A stretch of DNA of 5,450 nucleotides. It comes from Firmicutes bacterium ADurb.Bin467 (lineage in GTDB: Bacteria; Bacillota; Clostridia; Christensenellales; Aristaeellaceae). Position numbers and translations under genes: made by a program. The DNA lies in contig MWAC01000310.1 of NCBI GenBank assembly GCA_002068815.1, positions 1 through 5,450 of the forward strand. The letters are read 5' to 3'. Shown piece by piece: positions 1 through 5,450 of the stretch; position 1 is the stretch's first letter, and each line of letters opens with the position of its first letter. The notes beneath the pieces are model-generated. The model saw only the letters and a program-made list of their open reading frames with translations. It did not search any database and was not told where the DNA came from.

Positions 1-942
1 GGCGCGCTACGCGCGGACACCGCCCGCGTTCTGAACGCGCTGGGCTACCCGCTCTACAACGGCTACGGCATGACCGAGATCGGCATCGCGGCCGTCGCGC
101 TCGATCGGCGGCCGGGGCGCAGGGCGCCGGCGGCCGTCGGGAGGCCGCTCCCGTCGGTGGAATTTCAACTGGACGCGGAGGGCGGCCTGTCCGTCCGCGG
201 CGAATCGTGCATGTCGGCCATGTACATGGGCGGCCGGCGCGTGCCGCGCGAGGCCGATGCCTGGATCGGGACCGGCGACGTGTTTCAGACGAACGCGCGC
301 GGCGAGTACGAAATCCTCGGGCGCGCGGACGATCTGATCAGCGGCGCGGCCGGCGAGCGCGTCTCTCCCGACGCGGTCGAGGGCGCGATTTCGGTCGAGC
401 AGGCGACCGGCGTCTGCGCGCTCGGCGGCCCGGACGGGGAGCTGACGCTCGTGCTCGAGGTGCCGGCCGAGGCGGGCGCGTACCGGCGCGCGCTGGCGCT
501 CGAGAGCGCGCAGCGGTGCTTTTCGGGGCTGCCGTTTTGCATGCGGCCGAAGCGCATATTGTTCTCCAGGGAGGCGCTTCCGAGGACGCCGGGCGGAAAG
601 GTGATGCGCGCGGCGATCCGCAACCTGCTGCGCGCGGGGGCGCTCAAATTCGACGAGGCGCGGGATATCCCCGGCGACATCGCGCAGGCGTACCGCGACG
701 GCTTCCTCGAGACGCTCGAGGCCGTGCGCGCGTGCTTCTGCGAGGTGCTGGGCGTTGCGTCGGTCGACCCGGACAGCAACTTCCTGTGGGACCTGTCCGG
801 CGACAGCATGCGCTACTTCGCGCTGCTCTCGGAGATCGAGCGCCGGTTTTCGCTGAAGGGCGTCGCGAAGGAGGCGAACGGCCTCTTGACGCCGCGCTCG
901 TTCGCCGAATACATACTCGGCATAGGAGGACCGTTCGCTTGA
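1..942 (+). CDS. Acyl-activating enzyme (AMP-forming ligase) with C-terminal acyl carrier domain, 5' end missing
   Basis: The reading frame is open from the first base and ends at TGA 940-942, giving 313 visible residues; the N-terminal part, including the P-loop, lies upstream. Visible order: core motif A5 NGYGMTE at residues 20-26, A7 TGD with Asp93, the hinge region LGRADDLI with Arg108, and the A10 motif TPGGK with the probable catalytic Lys200. These are standard marks of the ANL superfamily, which makes an acyl-adenylate and passes the acyl group to a thiol. After residue about 230 follows a carrier-like domain with the motif LSGDSM; Ser269 (bases 805-807) is the expected phosphopantetheine site. 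The enzyme may therefore load its own carrier, as fatty-acyl-AMP ligase or NRPS loading modules do. Fatty versus amino acid substrate cannot be read here. It is a paralogue of the gene starting at 4288. By that comparison the full protein would be near 630 residues (inference). Its stop overlaps the next start. Confidence 0.9.
   Translation, partial: GALRADTARVLNALGYPLYNGYGMTEIGIAAVALDRRPGRRAPAAVGRPLPSVEFQLDAEGGLSVRGESCMSAMYMGGRRVPREADAWIGTGDVFQTNARGEYEILGRADDLISGAAGERVSPDAVEGAISVEQATGVCALGGPDGELTLVLEVPAEAGAYRRALALESAQRCFSGLPFCMRPKRILFSREALPRTPGGKVMRAAIRNLLRAGALKFDEARDIPGDIAQAYRDGFLETLEAVRACFCEVLGVASVDPDSNFLWDLSGDSMRYFALLSEIERRFSLKGVAKEANGLLTPRSFAEYILGIGGPFA
924..930 (+). promoter_or_regulatory. 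Shine-Dalgarno site that fixes a TTG start
   Basis: AGGAGGA lies inside the end of the preceding gene, 8 bases before TTG 939. No ATG in the acyltransferase frame is nearby (the next is at 987, inside the first hydrophobic segment), and GTG 951 would be 20 bases away. The site therefore strongly supports TTG 939 as the start. Confidence 0.8.
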
Positions 943-2201
943 GGCATTTTGTGCTGTGGTTCACGAAGATCACGGGCGCTCTTCCGATGCTTCTGTTCAT
1001 CCGGCCGAAGGTCTGCCGCGAGGGAAAACGACCCTCGGGGAAGGGCGCGGTCGTCGTCATGAACCACACGGCGATGCTGGATTTCGCGACGGTGCTGCTG
1101 CTGTTTCCCGCGCGGACCGTGCGCGTATTGATGGCGGAGGTGCTGTTTCGGAAGGGCAAATTGCTCTCGTGGTTCCTCCGGGGCATGCGCGGCATCATGG
1201 TCGAGCGGAACGGCGCCGAGGGCGCGGATTTCCTGGGCGAGGCCGCGCGCGCGATCGAAAAGGGGGACGCCGTCGGCGTGTTTCCGGAGGGGAAGCTGAA
1301 CCCCGGCGGCCGGGACTTCGGAAAGCTCCTGCCGTTCAAGCCCGGCGCGGCGTACATCGCGCTCACGACCGGCGCGCCGGTGATCGCGAACTACTGCGAC
1401 GGCGCGTATTCGTGGAGGCGGCGCACGCGCGTGATGCAGGGGGAGCCGATCGCGCTGCGAGAGCGGTTTCCGGGCGCGATTGACGAAGAACGGATCGGGC
1501 GGGCGACGGCGTTTCTCGAGCTCGAGGTCGCGAGACTCAAGCGCGAGCTCTCGCGCCGCGTTGAGGCCGAGAGGCGCGACCGTCGGACGCTCTTGGACCG
1601 CTACATACGCGGGCACATCGGCCGCATGATGGCGCTTGGGTTCCGGCCGCGCTACTACTACACCGACAAGGCCGCGCAGGGGAGGGTGCTCCCGCCCGGC
1701 TCGATCGTGATCTCGAACCACACGGATTTCTTCGACCCGCCGATGCTGTGCACGGCGTTCCGGAAGAATCTCGTGCGCATGGTCGCGGGCGAGGCGCTGT
1801 ACAGGCGGCCCGCGCTCAAGTGGCTTTTGGACCGGCTGAGCTGCATACCGATCGACCGCGAGGCCGTCGACGTCGGAGCTTTCCGCGAGATGCTGCGCGT
1901 GCTCGCGCGCGGCGATTGCGTCGGCATCTTCCCGGAGGGCGAGATGTCGAAGGGCGGCGGGATCGGGCCGTTCCGCGCGGGGCTTTTGCTCGTCGCGGCG
2001 AAGTCCGGCGCGCCGATCGTCATGGCGTATATCGGAAGGCCGTACCGGGCGCTGCGCAAGAGACAGGCGATCTGGATCGACACGCCGGTGCGGTTTTCAG
2101 GCGAGCTGACCGCCGAGAACCTCGAGAAAAACGCGGAGATGCTGCGCGAGCGGATGCTTCAACTCAAGGCGCGACTGGACGAGGAGGAGGGAAGACGGTG
2201 A
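939..2201 (+). CDS. Tandem-domain PlsC-type acyltransferase (two 1-acylglycerol-3-phosphate acyltransferase-like domains)
   Basis: The protein has 420 residues and starts at TTG 939, chosen because of the AGGAGGA site 8 bases upstream and the TTGA overlap with the preceding stop. PlsC-family enzymes transfer acyl chains from acyl-ACP or acyl-CoA to a hydroxyl of a lysophospholipid or similar acceptor at the inner face of the membrane. Domain 1 has NHTAMLD (HX4D, His43 and Asp48), the block with Arg90 (GIMVER), and FPEG at 115-118. Domain 2 has NHTDFFD (His261, Asp266), CIPIDR with Arg307, and FPEG at 331-334. The His-to-FPEG distance is 72 and 70 residues, so both sites look intact. The hydrophobic N-terminus (FVLWFTKITGALPMLLF) fits membrane association. 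A charged helix, about 192-225, joins the domains, and a similar one ends the protein. Ordinary PlsC proteins have one domain of roughly 200-250 residues. Substrates are unknown; two successive acylations by one chain is an inference. Confidence 0.9.
   Translation: MRHFVLWFTKITGALPMLLFIRPKVCREGKRPSGKGAVVVMNHTAMLDFATVLLLFPARTVRVLMAEVLFRKGKLLSWFLRGMRGIMVERNGAEGADFLGEAARAIEKGDAVGVFPEGKLNPGGRDFGKLLPFKPGAAYIALTTGAPVIANYCDGAYSWRRRTRVMQGEPIALRERFPGAIDEERIGRATAFLELEVARLKRELSRRVEAERRDRRTLLDRYIRGHIGRMMALGFRPRYYYTDKAAQGRVLPPGSIVISNHTDFFDPPMLCTAFRKNLVRMVAGEALYRRPALKWLLDRLSCIPIDREAVDVGAFREMLRVLARGDCVGIFPEGEMSKGGGIGPFRAGLLLVAAKSGAPIVMAYIGRPYRALRKRQAIWIDTPVRFSGELTAENLEKNAEMLRERMLQLKARLDEEEGRR
2181..2190 (+). 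promoter_or_regulatory. Shine-Dalgarno site that fixes a GTG start
   Basis: GAGGAGGAGG ends 7 bases before GTG 2198 and also encodes the acidic tail of the acyltransferase. The first in-frame ATG downstream (2219) has no comparable site in front of it, so GTG 2198, overlapping the previous stop as GTGA, is preferred. Confidence 0.8.
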
Positions 2202-3634
2202 ACGAGTACTTTTGGAACATGCTGGACCCCGAGGATCGCGCGCGGCTTCGCAGGCCGTGGACGGTTCCGGAGCTTCTCGACCTGTGCCGGGACGAGTTTT
2301 TTGACCTTCCGGCCGTAAACACCGCCGAGGGAAGCATCACCTACGGGGAACTCCTCGAATCCGTCGCCAAGCTGCGCGGGACGCTCGACGTCCTCGGCAT
2401 CCCGAAGGGTGCGCACGTGGGCCTTTTGATGCCCAACAGCGCGCGCTTCATCGAGCTGTTTCTGGCGATCGCGAGCTCCGGCCGCGTCGCGGTGCCCATG
2501 CCCGCGGCGCTCGCGGGCGACGCGCTGAAGGGCGCGTGGAGGATGCTCGGCCTCGAGGCGGTGTTTTACACCGGCGCGCCGCGCGGCGAGGAGCTCCGGC
2601 TGTGCGACGCGAACGCGCTTCCCGACGCCGGGCCTATTCCCGCGGCCGCGGTTTCGAAGGACGAGCCCTGCGCGATCTTCTTCACCGGCGGCACGACCGG
2701 CCGCCCGAAGGGCGCGGTATTGTCGCACGGCGCGATGCTGACCGGCGCGTTCAACGGCGCGTTTTCGAAGGGGCGCGCGTTCGAGCAGCGGTACTACGGG
2801 CTGATCCCATTCTCGCACGTGTTCGGATTGATCCGGAACTTCCTGACCTGCGTCTTGACCGGAAGCTCGATCTACCCCTGCGAGGACATGCGCAATCTCT
2901 TTGCAGACCTCCCGAAGGCCCGGCCGACGATACTCGTGCTCGTCCCGGCGCTCGCGGAGATGATGCTCGGCGTCGTGTCGCTGCGCGGGCTCAACGCGCT
3001 GGGCGGCTGCGTGGAGACGATCATCTGCGGCGGCGCGCCGGTTCCGCCGAAGCTGATCCGGCGCTACGACGCGCTCGGCATACGCGTGCTCCCGGGCTAC
3101 GGGCTCACCGAGACCGCGAACCTCGTCAGCGGCAACGGCGACAGCCTCGAGCGCCCCGACTCGGTCGGAAAGCCGTACGCCGGGCAGGAACTGCGCTTCG
3201 TCGACGGCGAATTGTGGCTGCGCGGCGAGAACCTGATGCTCGGCTATCACAACAACCCCGAGGAGAACGCGCGCGCGTTCGAGGACAAGTGGTTCAGGAC
3301 CGGCGATCTGGGGCACATGGACGCGGACGGGTATCTGTACATCACCGGCAGGCTCAAGAACATACTCGTGCTCGCGAACGGCGAGAAGTTGTCGCCGGAG
3401 GTCATGGAGGCGGAGCTCTCCGAGATGCCGGAGATCCGCGAGTGCCTCGTCCGGCTCGAGGAGCGCGAGATTCTCTGCGTCGAGGCGGTGCCTTCGCCGG
3501 GGACTTCGCCGGACAAAGTGCGCGAGGCGGTCGAGCGGTGGAACCAAAACCAGCCGGAGTTTCGAAAGATTCGGCGCGTGCACGTGCGCGACACGGACTT
3601 GCCGCGCACGCCGAGCATGAAGATCGCGAGGTAA
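2198..3634 (+). CDS. Stand-alone AMP-forming acyl-activating ligase (acyl-CoA or acyl-ACP synthetase-like)
   Basis: The protein has 478 residues and starts at GTG 2198. All main ANL-superfamily motifs are visible: P-loop TGGTTGRPKG at 163-172, PFSHVFGL (the A3/A4 region), A5 GYGLTET at 300-306, WFRTGD with Asp370, the hinge segment GRLKN with Arg385, and PRTPSMK near the end with the probable catalytic Lys475. The chain stops only three residues after that lysine, so no carrier or other domain is fused. The family activates a carboxylate with ATP to an acyl-adenylate and then makes a thioester. With a free ACP gene four bases downstream, loading of that ACP (AasS-like activity) is a reasonable inference, but a CoA ligase cannot be excluded. 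The protein is clearly different from the two NGYGMTE paralogues at the window ends. The A10 motif has Ser where Gly is common. At 478 residues it is somewhat short for the family (usually about 500-560). Confidence 0.9.
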   Translation: MNEYFWNMLDPEDRARLRRPWTVPELLDLCRDEFFDLPAVNTAEGSITYGELLESVAKLRGTLDVLGIPKGAHVGLLMPNSARFIELFLAIASSGRVAVPMPAALAGDALKGAWRMLGLEAVFYTGAPRGEELRLCDANALPDAGPIPAAAVSKDEPCAIFFTGGTTGRPKGAVLSHGAMLTGAFNGAFSKGRAFEQRYYGLIPFSHVFGLIRNFLTCVLTGSSIYPCEDMRNLFADLPKARPTILVLVPALAEMMLGVVSLRGLNALGGCVETIICGGAPVPPKLIRRYDALGIRVLPGYGLTETANLVSGNGDSLERPDSVGKPYAGQELRFVDGELWLRGENLMLGYHNNPEENARAFEDKWFRTGDLGHMDADGYLYITGRLKNILVLANGEKLSPEVMEAELSEMPEIRECLVRLEEREILCVEAVPSPGTSPDKVREAVERWNQNQPEFRKIRRVHVRDTDLPRTPSMKIAR

Positions 3635-3638
3635 AGCC

Positions 3639-3875
3639 ATGCTGGAACGGCTGATCAGGGTGTTTGAAATCGCCTGCCCGGACGTACCGCTCGGGGAGGT
3701 CGCGGAGCATACGTCGCTCGCGGCGGACCTCGGCATCAACTCGATCTCGATGCTCCTGATGGCGATCGCCGTCGAGGAGGAGTTCGGAATCGTCTTCGGC
3801 ACGGTGCGCGCGGACGAATTGAGGACCGTCGGCGACGTGATGGCCTTCATCGGGCGGAGGCTTTCCGAGCAATGA
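3639..3875 (+). CDS. Acyl carrier protein, free-standing
   Basis: This is a small acidic protein of 78 residues, the usual ACP size. ATG 3639 is preceded by GAGGT at 3628-3632 with a spacing of 6. The phosphopantetheine attachment motif is DLGINSIS with Ser35; the classic motif is DSL, so Asn34 replaces Asp and Ile36 replaces Leu. Helix II after the serine (MLLMAIAVEEEFGI) is the typical acidic recognition helix used by partner enzymes. The family carries acyl groups as thioesters on a 4'-phosphopantetheine arm. The gene sits directly between an acyl-activating ligase and the LRAT-like protein, with an ATGA overlap to the latter, so it is probably a dedicated carrier of this operon and not the housekeeping AcpP (inference). 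No phosphopantetheinyl transferase is visible in the window, so modification must come from elsewhere. Confidence 0.92.
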   Translation: MLERLIRVFEIACPDVPLGEVAEHTSLAADLGINSISMLLMAIAVEEEFGIVFGTVRADELRTVGDVMAFIGRRLSEQ

Positions 3876-4291
3876 GCAGCTGGACCGTACGGCCGCTCAA
3901 GCCCGGCGACCAGATTCGCGTGAACCGCGGCGCGTACTGGCACCACGGGGTTTACCTCGGCGACGGCCGCGTCGCGCACTTCGCGGGCGAAAATGACGAC
4001 GGCCTATCGGACCCCGAGAGCGTGCGCGTGCGCGAGGCGGACATCGCGGACTTCACGCGCGGGGGCTTCGCCGAGGCGCGCGAGTACGGCCTCGCGGAGA
4101 GGCTGCGGTTGCGGCGGCCGGACGCGGTCGTCGAGGCGGCGCGGTCGCGCGTCGGCGTGGGCGGGTACGACATGATCAAGAACAACTGCGAGCATTTTTC
4201 GAACGAATGCGCATTCGGCGCGCACGAGAGCGGGCAGGTGGACGACATCCGGCGGCGCGTGCGCGCGCTTTTGAAGAAGGACGGGCGATGA
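3872..4291 (+). CDS. LRAT-domain (H-NC box) thiol acyltransferase/phospholipase-like protein
   Basis: The protein has 139 residues. ATG 3872 overlaps the ACP stop (ATGA), with GGAGG at 3856-3860. The sequence shows PGDQIRV at 11-17, YWHHGVYLGDG at 22-32 and VAHFAG at 34-39, then NCEHF at 105-109. By the known LRAT/PLAAT pattern these give His24, His36 and nucleophile Cys106; the two histidines are 12 apart, as His23 and His35 are in human PLAAT3. After the cysteine comes NEC-FG-SGQVDD, matching the NE-G-S-QV-D pattern of the animal proteins. LRAT enzymes belong to the permuted NlpC/P60 (papain-like) fold and shuttle acyl groups through a cysteine thioester from a phospholipid to retinol, amines or lysolipids, or hydrolyse them. 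There is no signal peptide and no C-terminal membrane helix as in PLAATs; the tail is basic (RRRVRALLKK). Cytoplasmic action on acyl-ACP or membrane lipid is inferred. The acceptor is unknown. Confidence 0.88.
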   Translation: MSSWTVRPLKPGDQIRVNRGAYWHHGVYLGDGRVAHFAGENDDGLSDPESVRVREADIADFTRGGFAEAREYGLAERLRLRRPDAVVEAARSRVGVGGYDMIKNNCEHFSNECAFGAHESGQVDDIRRRVRALLKKDGR

Positions 4292-5450
4292 ACGAGGCGA
4301 GGCGACAGCGGGTATCCGCATTCATCGGGGAGCGGCTCGGCGCGCTCGAGGGCGCGGGGGACATGCGCGCGCTGTTTGCGTGCGTCGAGCAAAACGGCCG
4401 CCGGCGGTTCGCCGCGGCGGACGGGGGCGAACTGCGCTACGACGAGCTCTGCCTCCGCGCGCGGCAGGCGGCGGCGAGCTTCGCCATGCTCCCGGACGGG
4501 CCGGTCGGCATCCACCTCCCGAACTGCCCGCAGTGGGCGATCGCCTTCTGGGGCGCGCTGATCGCGGGCCACGCGCCGCTTCTGCTCGACGCGTCCGCGC
4601 CGCTTGAGGCGCACGGGAGGGCGCTTTCGGCGGCCGGGGCGGTCGCGGCCGTGTCGCCGGACCGGCAGTTTACTGCGCTGCCGGTGCTGCCGCCGGTCTT
4701 TCCCGCAGCATCCGCGTTCGTCCCGGAGCAATGGGAGAACCGCGTGCTTCTGATGACCTCCGGCACGACCGGCGCTGCGAAGATGGTCGAGTTCGACGGG
4801 GCGGCGCTGATCGCGCAGATGCGCGCGGCGCGGGACATGGGCGAGGAGACGACGGAGATCGTCTACCCGGCCGCGCACGGCGCGATGCGCCAATTGGCGC
4901 TTCTGCCGTTTCACCACGTGTTCGGGTTTGCGGCGTGTTTTCTGTGGTACTCGTTCTTCGGCGCGCAGTTCGTGTTCCCCCGGGAAAAATCGCCGGAAAG
5001 GTTGTTTCAACTGTGCCGGGAGACGCGCGCGACGCACATATTCGCGGTGCCGCAGTTCTTCCTGCGCGTGCTTCTCGAGGCCGACGGAATCGCGCGCAGG
5101 CTGTTCCCGCGCGAAGCGGGGCCGCTGCTCCATTGGCTCAAGACCGGCTTCGCGGCCGACGGCCCCTCGATCGACCGCTTCGAGAAGCTCTGCGTCCGTC
5201 TCCGGCGGCATCTGCTCGGCACGCAGATCCGCTTCCTGATCACCGGCGGCGCGGCGTCCTCGCGCGCGGCGATGGGCATGCTGAACCGCATGGGCTACAC
5301 GCTCGTCAACGGCTACGGCATGACCGAGCTCGGCATCGTCGCGGTCGAACTGAGCATGGACCGCGAGCGGCGGCGGCGCGCGCTGATCGGCAGTCCGCTT
5401 TACGGCGTGCGCTTCGCGCTCGGGGAGGACGGCGAGCTGTTTGCCGACGC
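4288..5450 (+). CDS. Acyl-activating enzyme (AMP-forming ligase), 3' end missing; paralogue of the first gene
   Basis: The frame opens at ATG 4288, overlapping the LRAT-like stop as ATGA, with AAGGA at 4277-4281 (spacing 6). It has no stop before the window ends, giving 387 visible residues. Motifs: P-loop TSGTTGAAK at 157-165, LLPFHHVFGF, a HIFAVPQFF segment, a longer insert before LITGGA of the kind seen in long-chain acyl-CoA synthetases, and NGYGMTE at 341-347. The P-loop has Ala in place of the usual Pro before the conserved Lys165, a variation that occurs in the family. From GYGMTE onward it aligns without large gaps to the start of the first gene of the window. If the architecture is shared, a C-terminal carrier domain would follow beyond the window (inference). 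The role would be ATP-dependent activation of a fatty or other carboxylic acid. An alternative start at ATG 4363 is less likely because it lacks the overlap and ribosome site. Confidence 0.88.
   Translation, partial: MNEARRQRVSAFIGERLGALEGAGDMRALFACVEQNGRRRFAAADGGELRYDELCLRARQAAASFAMLPDGPVGIHLPNCPQWAIAFWGALIAGHAPLLLDASAPLEAHGRALSAAGAVAAVSPDRQFTALPVLPPVFPAASAFVPEQWENRVLLMTSGTTGAAKMVEFDGAALIAQMRAARDMGEETTEIVYPAAHGAMRQLALLPFHHVFGFAACFLWYSFFGAQFVFPREKSPERLFQLCRETRATHIFAVPQFFLRVLLEADGIARRLFPREAGPLLHWLKTGFAADGPSIDRFEKLCVRLRRHLLGTQIRFLITGGAASSRAAMGMLNRMGYTLVNGYGMTELGIVAVELSMDRERRRRALIGSPLYGVRFALGEDGELFAD

Noticed and set aside
207..938. Upstream extension of the acyltransferase frame to ATG 207
   Set aside because: The extension is an Arg/Gly-rich shadow of the first gene in another frame; recognisable PlsC sequence begins just after TTG 939, which has a ribosome site.
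1..942. Reading the first gene as a classical nonribosomal peptide synthetase module
   Set aside because: No condensation or thioesterase domain is visible and the neighbours are lipid-type acyltransferases. A stand-alone loading module remains possible because the N-terminal part is missing.
1748..2197. Upstream extension of the middle ligase frame to ATG 1748
   Set aside because: The region codes for the second PlsC domain in another frame; the GTG 2198 start with GAGGAGGAGG upstream explains the ligase.
2159..3979. Very long open frame on the minus strand (606 codons), and a similar one at 3952-5211
   Set aside because: They lie antisense to genes with clear family motifs, and their translations are Arg/Ala-rich and low in recognisable motifs. 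They are typical of GC-rich sequence where third-position G/C removes antisense stops.
3872..4291. Reading the NCEHF protein as a peptidoglycan hydrolase of the NlpC/P60 family
   Set aside because: There is no signal peptide or cell-wall binding domain, and the H box, NCEHF and following pattern match the LRAT branch much better; the context is acyl metabolism.
1..5450. Promoters, intrinsic terminators, RNA genes, CRISPR arrays or insertion sequences
   Set aside because: There is no intergenic space longer than four bases, no hairpin followed by a T-run and no array or inverted-repeat structure; GC-rich palindromes inside genes are expected from composition.

Overview
The window is a compact, single-strand stretch of a very GC-rich bacterial genome. 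Six protein-coding genes run head to tail on the + strand with essentially no intergenic DNA. Adjacent genes overlap by four bases (TTGA, GTGA, ATGA, ATGA), except for one gap of four bases. Purine-rich Shine-Dalgarno sequences sit inside the 3' end of each preceding gene. I see no promoter, terminator, RNA gene, mobile element or CRISPR array, so this looks like the interior of one long operon. The strong AGGAGG-type ribosome sites and standard-code GC-rich genes fit many high-GC bacteria (for example a GC-rich anaerobic Firmicute or actinobacterium); the sequence does not let me name the taxon.

Layout: (1) 1-942, the 3' part of an AMP-forming acyl-activating enzyme fused to a C-terminal acyl carrier (ACP/PCP-like) domain; (2) 939-2201, one polypeptide carrying two complete PlsC-type acyltransferase domains, started by TTG; (3) 2198-3634, a 478-residue stand-alone AMP-forming acyl-activating ligase, started by GTG; (4) 3639-3875, a free 78-residue acyl carrier protein; (5) 3872-4291, a 139-residue LRAT/H-NC-box thiol acyltransferase-like protein strikingly similar in motif layout to animal LRAT/PLAAT enzymes; (6) 4288 to beyond the window end, a second ligase that is a paralogue of gene 1.

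The genes read as an acyl-handling line. Adenylating enzymes activate a carboxylic (probably fatty) acid and load it on a carrier domain or free ACP. The double PlsC protein transfers acyl groups to a hydroxyl acceptor at the membrane. The LRAT-like cysteine enzyme could move an acyl group through a Cys thioester from a lipid or carrier to an amine or hydroxyl acceptor, or remove it. No thiolase, ketosynthase, condensation domain, phosphopantetheinyl transferase or transporter is visible, so the product cannot be deduced. A modified or secondary membrane lipid, or an N- or O-acylated small molecule, is the natural hypothesis. The LRAT-like gene embedded between an ACP and acyl-activating enzymes is the most unusual part of the window.
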